Shown here: in pieces, positions 10,890-22,784 of the stretch
Layout: each line of letters starts with the position of its first letter
Numbering within the stretch: the stretch's first letter is position 1
DNA from: Lithobates sylvaticus
Lineage: Eukaryota; Chordata; Amphibia; Anura; Ranidae
DNA length: 64,000 nucleotides
Assembly (NCBI GenBank): GCA_028564925.1
Contig: CM053029.1
Span: 37,597,123-37,661,122 of the forward strand
Direction of reading: 5' to 3'
Program-made: the position numbers and the translations under genes
Notes under the pieces: generated by a model
What the model saw: only the letters and a program-made list of their open reading frames with translations
The model's database searches: none
What the model was told of the DNA's origin: nothing

Positions 10890-11092
10890 ACCCTAGGTGC
10901 ACTACTACTTTGCCCACCCTAGGTGCACTACTACTTTGCCCACCCTAGGTGCACTACTACTTTGCCCACCCTAGGTGCACTACTACTTTGCCCACCATAG
11001 GTGCACTACTACTTTGCCCACCCTAGGTGCACTACTACTTTGCCCACCCTAGGTGCACTACTACTTTGCCCACCATAGGTGCACTACTTTTA
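10888..11092. repeat. 26-bp minisatellite, 8 copies
   Basis: Eight head-to-tail copies of a 26-bp unit reading CCACCCTAGGTGCACTACTA followed by CTTTGC; two copies have CCATAG in place of CCCTAG. Unit 2 has only two units at the same place (about 22785-22820) and unit 3 about two diverged ones (40077-40125). Confidence 0.95.
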
Positions 11093-12470
11093 TAGACACA
11101 CCTAGAGAAATTCTCCTTAAAGTACAATCATTGTGCTGCACTACCAAGCTCAGCATATGTGGGCAACAAGTAAATAAGATTTCTTCTATATACATAAATA
11201 TATTAAAAGTGGTTGTGAGGGTTCAAGGTTTTTTTTAAACGCTCATGCACTCTATGCTTGAAGGTAAAAATCTTTCTGTATACAGCAGCCCCCCTAATAC
11301 TTACCCGAGCCATCTCGATCCAGCGATGTTCAGGAGAGCAGCGGGTCTCCAAGGTCTCTCCCTCCTCATTGGCTGAGATAGCAGTGGGAGCCATTGGCTC
11401 CCACTACTGTCAATCATAGGTAGTGAGCCAATAAAGGGAGAGTGGGGCTGGGCTGAGCCATGCTCCATGTGTGTGAATGGACACAGAAAGTAGTGGTTCG
11501 GCAGTGAGTGTGCTCAGGTGCCCCATAGTAAGGGGGGCGCTCGGCAGGAGGGAGGTGTCAACAGTGCTGGTGGGGAACCTGGGAAGGAGAAGCAGCCAGT
11601 TTGTATTTCAGGAAAACAGAAGGTGGAGACACCGCACACCGGAAACCCAGCCACTATGTAGAGAGGTAGAGATACGGTTTCAGCCTGAACTCCTCCTGGC
11701 TATGCTTCTCTGATATGTTTCGTCCCACCTAGATAGCTTAATCATATCCCTGTAGGTGTGGAGAAACATGTCAGAGGAACATATCCAGGAGGAGTTCAGG
11801 CTGGAGCTGTATCTCTACCTCTCTATATAGTGGTTGGATTCCCGTGTGTAGCTTCTCCATCTTCTGTTTTCCGATCTGTTTCTGCTAGCCTGGATAAGCT
11901 TGTTTGAACGTCACCCGATCTGTGCTTTGGACTGAAGGGGGAAGTTTTGCAGGGCTTTTATGTGGCTCTTCAAGTTTTTTGTGTATGGGTCACAGACTGT
12001 ATTTTAGTTTTGGATAGAGATGAAAAGGTTTAGATCGTCTATCAAGTTTTGTATTACTGTCTGTGTCCTCATTGGAGAGATTCACCATCTCTATTTGTAA
12101 TCAGGGGCCTAATATGCTGCCCCAGCAGTCATGCCGGCCAAGGGCACCTCCCACCGTCCTCCTACATCAGGAATTAGATTGGCCACTGTACTGAACAGTC
12201 TCTACACCTGTAGTTTGGAGAAACTCCACCATCTTGGTTGCTCACATTCTCCCAGCCCGAGGCCCACCTCCAGAAATAAAGGAATGTCCACACGTTTAGC
12301 CTTTGTAAAGTTTTACTGTAGCAGGAACAGCATGCACAATATTTCCAAAACACCAAAATATACCTCTTTGCATCTGACATCGGCAACACTGTACAGTTCA
12401 AATTCAGCTTTAACACAGGGTTACACCCCTGCTTAGTAGGTGAGGTTGACATCCAAAAAACAGGAACAAG
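11093..12470. other. Unit 1 tail with MITE fragment and repeat tail
   Basis: No gene is seen. 11225-11590 is private to unit 1 and contains a CpG-bearing MITE fragment (CATCTCGATCCAGCGATGTT) related in reverse to 49121-49389. 11611-11873 is a foldback listed separately. 12130-12450 is a 'tail' repeat (TAGTTTGGAGAAACTCCACC, CAACACTGTACAGTTCAAAT) that recurs at 23520-23800, 40950-41230, 50530-50800 and 63260-63560. Confidence 0.6.
11611..11873. repeat. Foldback, unit 1 copy
   Basis: Near-perfect inverted repeat of about 120 bp per arm, from GGAAAACAGAAGGTGGAGA to its complement ending CTTCTGTTTTCC. Arms share AACTCCTCCTGG and ATGTTTCGTCCC/GGAGAAACATGT. The unit 2 counterpart is 23027-23289. 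It is probably an old palindromic MITE; the superfamily is unknown. Confidence 0.8.
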
Positions 12471-12559
12471 TCACATCAAGTCCAACACCAATATGTGTGT
12501 GATTATATGTCAGTATTACATTGTATATGGCCCCCTGTATGTTTGTTCAGAGATCCCTG

Positions 12560-15338
12560 TCAGTTCATATAGCCTTGTTCTAGTTACATAGTTTCTTGAA
12601 ACTATCAGTATTACATGTATATCCCCGGTCCCCTTGAAACTATCAATGCCCCCCGCTGAGACCACCGCCTGTGGAAGGGAATTCCATATCCTTTGCTGCT
12701 CTTACAGTAAAGAACCCTCTACGTAGTTTAAGGTTAAACTTCTTTTCTTCTAATTTTAATGAGTGGCCACGAGTCTTGTTAAACTCTCTTTTGCGAAAAA
12801 GTTTTATCCCTATTGTGGGCTTACCAGTATGGCATTTGTATATTGAAATCATATCCCTTCTCAAGCGTCTCTTCTCCAGAGAGAATACGTTTAGTGCTCG
12901 CAACCTTTCCTCATAACTAATATCCTCCAGACCCTTTATTAGCTTTGTTGCCCTCTCCATTTCCAGTACATCCTTCCTGAGGACTGGTGCCCAGAACTGG
13001 ACAGCATACTCTAGGTGCGGCCGGACCAGAGTCTTGTACAGCGGGAGAATTATCGTTTTATCTCTGGAGTTGATCCCCTTTTTAATGCATGCCAATATTC
13101 TGTTTGCTTTGTTAGCAGCAGCTTGGCATTGCATGCCATTGCTGAGCCTATCATCTACTAGGACCCCCAGGTCCTTTTCCATTCTAGATTCCCCCAGAGG
13201 TTCTCCCCCCAGTGTATAGATTGCATTCATATTTTTGCCACCCAAATGCATTATTTTAGATTTTTCTACATTAAACCTCAGTTGCCATGTAGTTGCCCAC
13301 CCCCATTAATTTGTTCAGATCTTCTTGCAAGTTTTACACATCCTGCGGAGAAGTTATTGCCCTGCTTAGCTTAGTATCGTTCGCAAATACAGAGATTGAG
13401 CTGTTTACCCCATCCTCCAGGTCGTTTATGAACAAATTAAATAGGATTGGTCCCAGCACAGAACCCTGGGGGACCCCACTACCCACCCCTGACCTTTCCG
13501 AGTATTCCCCATTTATCCCCACCCTCTGAACTCGCCCTTGTAGCCAGTTTTCAATCCATGTACTCAGCCTATGGTCTATGCCTACGGACCTTACTTTGTA
13601 CAGTAAATGTTTATGGGGAACTGTGTCAAATGCTTTTGCAAAATCCAGATACACCACGTCTACGGGCCTTCCTTTATCTAGCTGGCAACTCACCTCCTCA
13701 TAGAAGGTTAGTAGATTGGTTTGGCAAGAACGATTCTTCATGAATCCATGCTGATTACTGCTAAAGATATCGTTCTCATTACTAAAATCTTGTATATAGT
13801 CCCTTATCATCCCCTCCAAGAGTTTACATACTATTGATGTTAGGCTAACTGGTCTGTAATTCCCAGGGATGTATTTAGGGCCCTTTTAAAATATTGGTGT
13901 TACATTGTATTTTCTCCAATAAGCTGGTACCACTCCAGTCAGTAGACTGTCAGTAAAAATTAGGAACAATGGTCTGGCAATTACTTGACTGAGTTCCCTA
14001 AGTACCCTCGGGTGCAAGCCATCTGGTCCCGGTGATTTATTAATGTTAAGTTTCCCAAGTCTAATTTTAATTCTGTCCTCTGTTAACCATGGAGGTGCTT
14101 CGTGTGATGTGTCATGAGGATAAACACTGCAGTTTTGGTTACTGAAGCCCCCCCGATTCCCTCGTGAAGACTGAGGAGAAGAATAAATTCAATACCTTCG
14201 CCATCTCCCCATCCTTTGTAACCAGATGCCCTTCCTCATCCTTTATGGGGCTAATATGGTCTGTCCTGCCTTTTTTACTGTTTACATACTTAAAGAATTT
14301 CTTGGGATTTTTTTTGCTCTCCTCCGCTATGTGTCTTTCATGTTCTATCTTAGCCGTCCTTATTGCACCCTTACATTTCTTGTTGCATTCTTTATAAAGT
14401 CTGAATGCTGATGATGATCCCTCAACCTTTTTTTGAAGGCCTTCTCCTTTGCTTTTATATGCATTTTTACATTGGAGTTAAGCCATCCACTCTTGTTCAC
14501 TCTTTTAAATTTATTACCCAATGGGATGCATTGGCTAATGCCCTTATTTAATATGCTCTTAAAGCAAACCCATCTCTCCTCCGCGTTCTTTGTTCCTAAG
14601 ATTTTATCCCAATTTATGTCTTCTAGTAAGGTTCGTAGTTTAGGGAAGTTGGCTCTTTTGAAATTCAGTGTCTTTGTATTCCCCTTATGTTTCCTATTTG
14701 TGTGATTTATACGGAAGCCAATTGATCTGTGATCGCTGTTACCTAAATTGCCCCGTATTTCCACATCCGTGATCAGGTCTGTATTGTTGGTAATCAGTAG
14801 ATCCAGTAACGCTTTATTTCTAGTTGGTGCGTCTACCATCTGACCCATAAAATTGTCCTGCAAGACATTTAGGAACTGGCGAGCCTTAGATGAATGCACG
14901 GTTTCCTCCGCCCAGTCTATGTCTGGATAATTAAAATCCCACATTATGATAACACTTCCCATCCTTGCTGCTAATCCAAATTGTGATAGGAGATCTGTCT
15001 CCCCTTCCTCCCTCAGGTTAGGGGGGCTATAGCAAACTCCCCTTAGCTTCATCCCATAAGGATTCCACCTCCTCCCTAGCTCCCTTAGTGATGTCATCTC
15101 TCACATTCACTTGTACCTTATTCTTGATATCTAGGCATGCCCCTCCCCCTTTTTTACCCTCTCTATCCTTGTGATAAAGGGTATACCCTTGAATGTTTGC
15201 CAGCCAATCATGAGAGCTGTTGAACCAGGTCTCTGATATTCCCCCCAAAATCCAAATCCTCCTCGTACAATAGCATCTCTAATTCACCCATCTTGTCCGC
15301 CAGGCTCCTGGCATTGGTGAACATGCCATGTAGTTTAT
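12560..15338 (-). mobile_element. 5'-truncated CR1-type LINE
   Basis: Non-LTR retrotransposon ORF2 in pieces on the minus strand. The 5' break (15338) lies at the start of the endonuclease domain. The endonuclease is recognisable at about 15250-14360 (GISETWFNS, WDFNYPDIDW, GNSDHRSIGF). Reverse transcriptase spans about 14100-13330 (VVYLDFAKAFDTVPHKHLL, GVPQGSVLGPILFNLFINDL). The active-site motif reads FANDTK where the family has ADD, so the first Asp is Asn. The C-terminal region at 13251-12643 (LGVLVDDRLS, LPLYKTLVRPHLEYAVQFWA, YEERLRALNVFSLEKRRLRR) is typical of the CR1 clade. Several frame changes break it. The 3' end is uncertain (12480-12640). The element lies between units 1 and 2. 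Confidence 0.9.
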
Positions 15339-15479
15339 CTTGAATTAGCTGAGATCAAACTGGATTACCATGACAAGTAGAAAAACTCAACAATGACTAC
15401 TTCTATATCTCTTTCCACACAGGTTATCATTAACCATCTTTTGAACTAGGTATGTTTAAGTTGGATTGGTATCATGATA

Positions 15480-16421
15480 TCATATATGTGAATGGGAACG
15501 CTTTTGAAGCAGTCTTATGATGGCTTTTTTCACCTCTTGGTTCCTCAGGCTGTAGATAAGAGGATTTAACATTGGAGTCATCACCGTGTAGAATACAGAG
15601 GATACCTTTTCCTGTGTTTTGAGGGTACTGGAGGATGGATGATAGTAAGCACATACAACTGCAACATAGAAGATGGTAGAACACATCAGATGTGAGGAGC
15701 AGGTGCTAAATGCTTTCCTCCTGCCAGCCGCAGAGTTTATCCGTAAGACAGAATTCATGATGAAGATGTAGGAGACTAGGATAATTGTCATTGAACTTAA
15801 GCAACAAGAACCCCCAAAGAAAAGGGTGACGATGGTGCAGGTGTGGATTTTGGAACAGGACAGCCTGGCCAGAGGTGGGATGTCACAGTAGAAGTGGTCT
15901 ATAAGGTTAGAGTCACAGAATTCAAGACTGAATAGACTGCTGGTCTGTGCAACTGACTGCACAAAGGCAATAAAGAATGAGAGAATCACAAGACTGAGAC
16001 ATTTCTTATTAGTCATTACTGAGACGTAGTGGAGAGGGTGGCATATAGCAACATATCGGTCATATGCCATGACCGAGAGGACCAAGATCTCTGTACCTGC
16101 CAGTGCACAAAAGAAGTAGAATTGAAGAGTGCAACCCATGAATGTGATTAATTTTCTCTCGGAAAGGAGGTCAGACAACATTTTAGGAGTAATTACTGAA
16201 GAGTAGAAGAGGTCCACCATAGACAGATATCTCAGTAAGTAGTACATTGGAGTGTGGAGGCTGGGTGAAATATGTACCATTGCCATCATCCCAATGTTTC
16301 CAAGCATGGCCACTATGTAAACCATTAAAAACAACACAAAGAGAAAAATGGCAACTAATTTATCATCAGTAAAACCAGAAAACTCAAACACGGTCACTTG
16401 AGTCTTGTTCTTGACACCCAT
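15480..16421 (-). CDS. Odorant receptor, class II type, OR2
   Basis: Intact 313-residue OR, nearly identical to OR1 (about 14 substitutions by eye, for example L14F, V39M, I209S, F260Y, V281M). All family marks are present at the same positions: NKT 5-7, GN 41-42, PMY 58-60, C97/C179, MAYDRYVAICHP 118-129, KAFSTCSSHL 236-245, PMLNPLIY 283-290. The reading frame opens 25 codons earlier (16496), but the Met before GVKNKTQ is preferred: it aligns with OR1 and the extra 25 codons cover the likely splice acceptor (TTTATTTCAACAG and TTTCAG in coding orientation). Preserved frame with scattered conservative changes suggests both copies are functional or the duplication is recent. Confidence 0.95.
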   Translation of the reverse strand: MGVKNKTQVTVFEFSGFTDDKLVAIFLFVLFLMVYIVAMLGNIGMMAMVHISPSLHTPMYYLLRYLSMVDLFYSSVITPKMLSDLLSERKLITFMGCTLQFYFFCALAGTEILVLSVMAYDRYVAICHPLHYVSVMTNKKCLSLVILSFFIAFVQSVAQTSSLFSLEFCDSNLIDHFYCDIPPLARLSCSKIHTCTIVTLFFGGSCCLSSMTIILVSYIFIMNSVLRINSAAGRRKAFSTCSSHLMCSTIFYVAVVCAYYHPSSSTLKTQEKVSSVFYTVMTPMLNPLIYSLRNQEVKKAIIRLLQKRSHSHI

Positions 16422-16542
16422 GATGTTTTTGGTCTGAAACTGTTGAAATAAACATCTCATTTGTTTATGAAAATAATATATGTAAAGATTATACAAACTG
16501 GTGTCTTACAGTAGATGTTAAAACATTGAGATTGTTTTTTAA

Positions 16543-18240
16543 CTCCTTTCTGACCGCAAGTCCCGTACCCGTGCACTGCGGGGCTTATACGTACTATGCA
16601 CCTCCCCGGGGCATGCAGAGGCACGGTCTGCAACTGTCAACCAGACACAGCGGATTGCGGTGCTCGGTATCGGGCCGCTGTGTGTAATTTCTTAATTTTC
16701 CAAAAAATTTTGACAAGAACTTCAAAAAAGTCACCATGCCTCTTACTAAATACCTTGGATTACCTTGGTCTACTTTTCAAAAAGGGGTAATTTGGGTGTA
16801 TTTGTACTGTTCTGGCATTGTAGGATCTTAAGACACTAGCTAGGCAGTCAGTAGATCGGGATTGATCAATTCTCAAATTTGTGGACTAATATTATGAAGA
16901 AAGATTATTAATTTGAAAACATTTTATAACAGAAACTAAAAAAAAAGCGTGTTTTTTTTCAGAATTTGGGGAAATTTTGGGGTTTACATAGCAAAAAAAC
17001 AACAACCCAGTGGTGATCAAATACCACCAAAAGAAAACGGAAAATTTATTATCAAATACTTACCGTAATTTTCTGTTCCTGATGTACTCCATGGCCCACG
17101 TGTGGGTTAACCCCACCTCCTCTCCAATGCTATAGGACCCCACTCCCATAAATTTTAGCTTACCGATAGAGACTGCGTTCCGTAGTTAGCCAACTCTTGA
17201 CCAATGGGTGGGACATCCGTCAGCCATGGAGTCCATCAGGAAAGGAAAATTACGGTAAGTATTTGATAATAAATTTTCCGTTTTCCTGACAGACTCCATG
17301 GCAGCCTACTTGTGGGAAATAACTAGCCAGTCAACACGAGTGGGTATGCTGATCAAAGAATTTTTTTTTATTTAACCGTCAACTGACAGGATTCTTAAAC
17401 CAAAGTTCACAGAAGATAGAGACGCAGGCTCTATACAGTAATGTGACATAACGGTATTAATGGAGGCCCATGAGGCCGCTTTGCAGATGAAGTCTGGAGC
17501 CACATGCTGGGCTGCTGCCCACTAGGCCGCCATACCCCTGGTGGAATGTGATGTCACCACCTCTGGAGGAGCCAAGCCCTTAGCCCTATAAGCCTGCTGA
17601 ATAGACTGGACGATCCAGGCTGCAATCATTCTGGTCGAAGCTCGCTTCCCTTTGTTACCGCCAAGACAAACAGGTAGTCAGAGCGTCTAAAGGAGAAAGT
17701 AACTTGCAGGTATTCCCTCAGTAATTCACACAAGGAGAGACAACAAGCAAAAATTAGCTGCCATGGAAAAGAAAGTTTTCAGACCTGCCAGCTAATCCAC
17801 GCCTGGGCATAGAGAGGCCATCCCTGCCAACGAACACAGAGGCCTGGAGCCACGCACCTGCCCATGGCTGGGCCCTGGGCTATCTCATCACCATTAAAGG
17901 TATGCCCAGCATCAACCTCGATCGATTGGACGTCCGTAAACGTAAGAGCACTGTTTGTAGGTCCAAATGAGGAGGACAAAAAAAGGAATGCAGTCTCTAG
18001 CGGTAAGCTCAAATTTATGGGAGTGGGGTCCTATAGCATTGGAGAGGAGGCGGGGTTAACCCACACGTAGGCTGCCATGGAGTCTGTCAGTAAAGCTCTA
18101 TTTGTGTGAAAAAAATGATATGATTTAATTTGGGTACAGTGTTGCATGACCGAGCAATTACCAGTTAAAATAGCGCAGTGCTGAATAGCAAAATATGGTC
18201 TGGTTATGAAGGGGGTAAAACTTTCCTGGAGGTCAAGTGG
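16543..18240. repeat. TTAA-flanked repeat upstream of OR2, with insertion
   Basis: Unit 2 counterpart of 2695-4542. TTAA lies at 16539-16542; the right site has decayed to TTAC (18241-18244). Same family text (CTTTCTGACCGCAAGTCCCG; GACCGAGCAATTACCAG near 18150). It begins 122 bp upstream of the OR2 start codon. Interrupted at 17035-18092 by a compound inverted-repeat element. Confidence 0.7.
17035..18092. mobile_element. Compound inverted-repeat element private to unit 2
   Basis: Inserted in AAAGAAAGCTCTA, which is uninterrupted in unit 1 (near 3265). Inside are three related palindromic blocks. The arm ACGGTAAGTATTTGATAATA occurs at about 17250-17270 and, inverted, at about 17045-17070. The arm ending CCATGGAGTCTGTCAG at about 18075-18090 is inverted at 17079-17160 and again from about 17286. 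This looks like a small palindromic MITE (about 17035-17283) fused to a longer relative that shares its ends. No transposase. Target duplication is unclear beyond a few A residues. Confidence 0.7.
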
Positions 18241-18466
18241 TTACAAATGTGTGGCTGTCATTGAGAATGTAAACTGTGCATGAGGGGCCCCCCCAAACCT
18301 GAAGTCCCGCCAAGCCCTCCAAGGTCCAAATCTGGCCCTAATCAGAGTGTATATTTTTGCTGCGCACAGAGAATGAATGCTTACCAGGAACTTTAAAAAA
18401 ATAACAAAAAGTAATACTGTTTATCTGAAAAAGCATATTCCATAAGTCATACATATTGTATATATA

Positions 18467-18556
18467 CAGGTGCATCTCATGAAATTAGAATATCATCAAA
18501 AAGTTAATTTATTTCAGTAATTCAATTAAAAAAGTGAAACTCCTATATTTTATATA
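18467..18556. mobile_element. Tc1-like element C (unit 2), left end
   Basis: Matches 4780-4869: starts CAGGTGCATCTCATGAAATT after TA and is interrupted at TA (18555-18556) by Tc1-like element A. The rest resumes at 20071. Confidence 0.85.
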
Positions 18557-20070
18557 CAGTACCGCACAAAAGTGAGTACACCCCTCACATTTTTGTAAAT
18601 ATTTTATTATATCTTTTTATTTGACAACACTGAAGAAATTACACTTTGCTACAATGTAAAGTAGTGAGTGTACAGCTTGTATAACAGTGTAAATTTTCTG
18701 TCCCTACAAAATAACTCAACACACAGCCATTAATGTCTAAACCACTGGCAAGAAAAGTGAGTACACCCCTAAGTGAAAATGTCCAAATTGGGTGAAATTA
18801 ACCATTTCCCCTCCCCGGTGTTATGTGACTCGTTAGTGTTACAAGGTCTCAGGTGTGAATGGGGAGCAGGTGTGTTAAATACTGTGTTATTGCTTTCACT
18901 CTCTCATACTGGTCACTGGAAGTTCAACATGGCACCCCATGGCAAAGAACTCACTGAGGATCTGAAAAAAAAGAATTGCTGCTCTACATAAAGATGGCCT
19001 AGGCTGAAGAAGTTAAGTGCACATGCTCAGCATCATATCCAGAGGTTGTCTTTGGGAAATAGACGATGAGTGCTGCCAGCATTGCTGCACATGTTGAATG
19101 GGTGGGGGGGTCAGCCTGTCAGTACTCAGACCATACGCCGCACACTGCATGAAATTGGTCTGCATGGCTGTTGTCCCAGAAGGAAGCCTCTTCTAAAGAT
19201 GATGTACAAGAAAGCCTGCAAACAGTTTGCTAAAGACAAGCAGACTAAGGACATGGATTACTGGAACCATGTCCTGTGGTCTGATTAGACCAAGATAAAC
19301 TTATTTGGTTCAGATGGTGTCAAGTGTGTGTGGGGGCAACCAGGTGAGGAGTACAAAGACAAGTGTGTCTTGCCTACAGTAAAGCATGGTGGTGGGAGTG
19401 TCATGGTCTGGGGCTGCATGAGTGCTGCCAGCACTGGGGAGCTACAGTTCATTGAGGGAACCATGAATGCCAACATGTACTGTGACATACTGAAGCAGAG
19501 CATGGTCCCCTCCCTTTAGACACTGGGCTGCAGGGCAGTATTCCAACATGATAACGACCCCAAACACACCTCCAAGGCGACCACTGCCTTGCTAAATAAG
19601 CTGAGGGTAAAGGTGATGGACTGGCCAAGCATGTCTCGAGACCTAAACCCTATTGAGCATCTGTGGGACATCCTAAAACCGAAGGTGGAGGAGCGCAAGG
19701 TCTCTAACATCCACCAGCTCTGTGATGTCATCATGGAGAAGTGGAAGAGGACTCCAATGGCAACCTGTGAAGCTCTGGTGACCTCCATGCCCAAGAGGGT
19801 TAAGGCAGTGCTGGAAAATAATGGTGTCCACACAAAATATTGACACTTTGGGCCCAATTTGGACATTTTCACTTAGGGGTGTACTCACTTTTGTTCCTAG
19901 CGGTTTAGAAATTAATGACTGTGTGTTGAGTTATTTTGAGGGGACAGCAAATTTACACTGTTATACAAGCTGTACACTCACTACTTTACATTGTAGACAA
20001 GTGTCATTTCTTCAGTGTTGTCACATGAAAAGGTAGAATAAAATATTTACAAAAAGATAGTGAGATACTG
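18557..20070 (+). mobile_element. Tc1-like element A (unit 2), 1514 bp
   Basis: Same insertion as in unit 1, bordered by TA (18555-18556 and 20071-20072). Left end CAGTACCGCACAAAAGTGAG; right end reduced to GAGATACTG as in unit 1. It has none of the later insertions found in unit 1, so it serves as the empty-site reference for them. Confidence 0.9.
18929..19843 (+). pseudogene. Tc1-like transposase pseudogene (unit 2)
   Basis: Starts MAPHGKELTEDLKK at 18929 and ends HTKY with TGA at 19841-19843. A deletion near 18998 removes most of the helix-turn-helix region relative to the unit 1 copy (about 130 bases). The DDE domain is in pieces: WSD followed by an in-frame stop at about 19286 in place of the Glu codon, QHDNDPKHTSK near 19550, [13 protein letters not shown] near 19640-19680. 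At least one stop and several frame changes; inactive. Confidence 0.9.
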
Positions 20071-20490
20071 TAGATGCGTTACACACAGTGATATAATACA
20101 GAAATGGCTTACTGAAAAGTATGTCCATGTACAGTATAGTATTTACTCAATACTTGGTCGGGGCTCCTTTTGCATGAATTGCGGCATCAATGCGGCGTGG
20201 CATGGAATCGATCAGCCCGTAGCACTGCTGAAGTGTTAGGGAAGCCCAGGTTGCTTTGATAGCGGCCTTCGGCCCATCTGCATTGTTGGGTCTGATGTCT
20301 CTCATCTTCTTCTTGACAATACTCCACAGATTCTCTATGGGGTTTAGGTCAGTCGGGTTTGCTGGCCAATCAAGCACAGTGATACCATGATCCATAAACC
20401 AGGTATTGGTACTTTTGGCAGTGAGTCCTGCTGGAAAATGAAATCAGCATCTCCATAAAGCTGGTCAGCAGAGGGAAGCATGAAGTGAAT
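20071..20490 (-). pseudogene. Tc1-like element C (unit 2), transposase remnant
   Basis: The minus strand 20147-20395 encodes DWPANPTDLNPIENLWS, KKKMRDIRPNNAD and the terminal HAKGAPTKY. The catalytic Glu in NPIENLW is kept here but replaced in the unit 1 copy. It is truncated earlier than the unit 1 copy (after GGTCAGCAGAGGGAAGCATG). Confidence 0.8.
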
Positions 20491-21069
20491 TTCCTGCAAA
20501 CAGAGATAGAAAAAACCCTGAAAGAGCAAACAAAATAAACTTGACCTTTACCTACTGCACTGGTGACAGTATGTAAAAAAAAAAACAGATGAAAAAAAAA
20601 ATCTAATTATGTTTAATTTCATTTTGCAAAAAATTGTTACAAAAAATTACGATGCCTCTTACTAAATACCTTGGTCTGTCTACTTTTAGGTCCTCAAGAA
20701 ATGAGAGCGGCCATCAGTACATCAGGATTGATCAAAGAAATGTAGCAGAATATATTTTGGCCTAAATTTACGAAGAAAGATTATTTGTTTGCAAAATGTT
20801 ATAACAAAAAACTAAGAAAAATAATTTATTTCCCCAAATTTTCAGAATTTTATCAATTTATATAGCAAAAAAAATAAAATAAAAACAGTGATAATTAAAT
20901 ACCACCAAAAGAAAGCTATAATTGTATGATACAAATGATATCAATTTCATTAGGGTACAGTGTTGCATGACTGAGCAATTGCCAGTTGAACTAGCACAGT
21001 GCTTAACAGCAAAAAAATGCCCTGGTCATGAAAGGGGTAAAACCTAAAAATGTATTTTATTTTTCTTAA
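20491..21069. other. Unit 2 shared segment, no gene seen
   Basis: AT-rich sequence; 20690-21060 is collinear with unit 1 (9160-9600) and includes another TTAA-family fragment (ATACCACCAAAAGAAAGC near 20900). No gene. Confidence 0.55.
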
Positions 21070-21515
21070 AGAGGAGTATCCATTAAAAAAAAATATTCAG
21101 TCAGCTGCTGACTTTTATTAATCGGACACTTACCTGTTCCAGGGTCCAGCGATGCGGGGGGTCGAAACTCCGCTCGTCCCCCCATCTGCTTGGCGGCGCC
21201 GGCATTGCAACTGTGGGCACACAGTGGAGCCACAGCCGGGCACCCACTGCGCATGCGCGAGTGCCGTGATTGGCCGCGCAGTCATCTTGGACCTTTCACG
21301 TGTCCCAGATGACTGACAGGAGGGAGGGGGCAGAGCTGAGCCCTTCCTGCGCCGAGGGGAGGTGATGTCATCAGCCCGGGCACTAAAGGAGGCAGACTAC
21401 GAGGGACCCCCTAGCAACAGGCATTTAGAGTCGAGTTAAATTATTTTTTTTCCAAATGCTTTTTTATTTTATTTTTTAGGAATTTTAAGCATTTTTTTTT
21501 GGGGTGCAACACCAC
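21070..21515. mobile_element. TTAA-type MITE private to unit 2, 446 bp
   Basis: Flanked by TTAA (21066-21069 and 21516-21519), with short similar ends AGAGGAGT and ACACCACT. Absent from unit 1 (TTCTTAAAAAAA near 9592). The interior is GC-rich with CpG sites (21150-21420). TTAA targets suggest a piggyBac-like origin; no transposase. Confidence 0.7.
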
Positions 21516-21519
21516 TTAA

Positions 21520-22784
21520 AAAAAAAAATAGTCCATTTGGCAATGTTTAGGAAACATGTGGGTTAAGAGGAATTGTTTCTGATGTTATTTATTGGGGAGA
21601 CATATTATGATGTTGATTTACTCAAACTGGAGTACTCACAATCTGGAACAGCTGGACTTTTTAGCCAATTAGCTTCTAACTTTAGCATTGTTCAATTAAG
21701 CTTTGACAATAAAACCTGGAAGCTGATTGGTTTCTGCGCAGAGCTGCACCAGATTTTGCGTGCTCCAGTTTTAGTAAATCTTCCCCTATGTGTCTTATTA
21801 TGTGTGATTATGGAAATGTATTTATTTATTTATTTAGTCATTGTATATTTGAGTTATTTTGGATTATATATTTTGTTTTGTGTACCTTATTGGTGTTGCA
21901 TATATATTGCTATGAATGGGTATTTTGTATTTTTTTTTTTTAAAGTTTGCAAATAAAAAGAAAAAAATATAAATAAAAAACAACCCCCCCCCCCCCCCAA
22001 AAAAAAAAAACTAGAGTTATATTTTGATTGTTATATTAATTCATATACGTGGTAATGGCATTTATGGAAAAAAAAACACGACAATTGTTGGATACACGAT
22101 GCACAGAGAAAACTGAATGTCATCTTGTTCGGGTTTACATTTAATTTAAATGCATGGAGGAAGGTGAGCAAAAATAATCAGAACCATTTCTTCTAGAAGG
22201 AACAATCACTGTATACATCCGATCTGCCGGTCGTCTGAAAACTTAAATAATGCAAATATTTTCTTCAAAAAGAAATTCTTTGTTTCTTTTTCATTTGTTG
22301 TAGTATTGCTGTTTTTTGTCGTGTCATATAACAACCGTAGCAAATTGAGTGATATTTACACGATTTGTTGACTTTGCCGTGTTGCAATCTAAAGTATCTC
22401 TTACCATTGTACTAATCTCTTATATATATATATATATAATAAAGAACGCAGGCATTTCCATTGTCCTCTTACCCCTTTGAGATGTAATTGTTTGTCGCTC
22501 AGGCCCCACACACTGTTTTATTTCTGTATATGTGGAGCCGGTGTTATATCCAACCCAATTATCCAGGAAAACAACCCCAACCTGCCCCAGGGACCTTCAT
22601 AAAAATAAATCTTTAAAGACCAGTAGATGATTTCTGTTATCTTTGTATTAATAATAGATTAATACAGAATAATTTAAAATTGATACATTTAATATGAATT
22701 ATTACCCGTCATTGGCTTGCATGTCCACAGTAGCTGGCTGTACCTGAGAAGAACACCCCCCCCCCAATCCTACCCTAGGTGCAC
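21520..22784. other. Unit 2 shared segment, no gene seen
   Basis: Collinear with 9600-10880 of unit 1. It includes the palindromic MITE at about 21610-21794 (TTGATTTACTCAAACTGGAG ... CTCCAGTTTTAGTAAATC), homopolymer A/T runs and a C tract at 21980-22000. From about 22070 it is also shared with unit 3. No gene. Confidence 0.6.

Noticed and set aside
10888-11092. CRISPR-like regular repeats
   Set aside because: Head-to-tail 26-bp units without unique spacers, in a vertebrate context.
16600-16620. Olf/EBF-like site (CTCCCCGGGGCATG) upstream of OR2
   Set aside because: Not a full TCCCNNGGGA match, altered in units 1 and 3, and inside a dispersed TTAA repeat.
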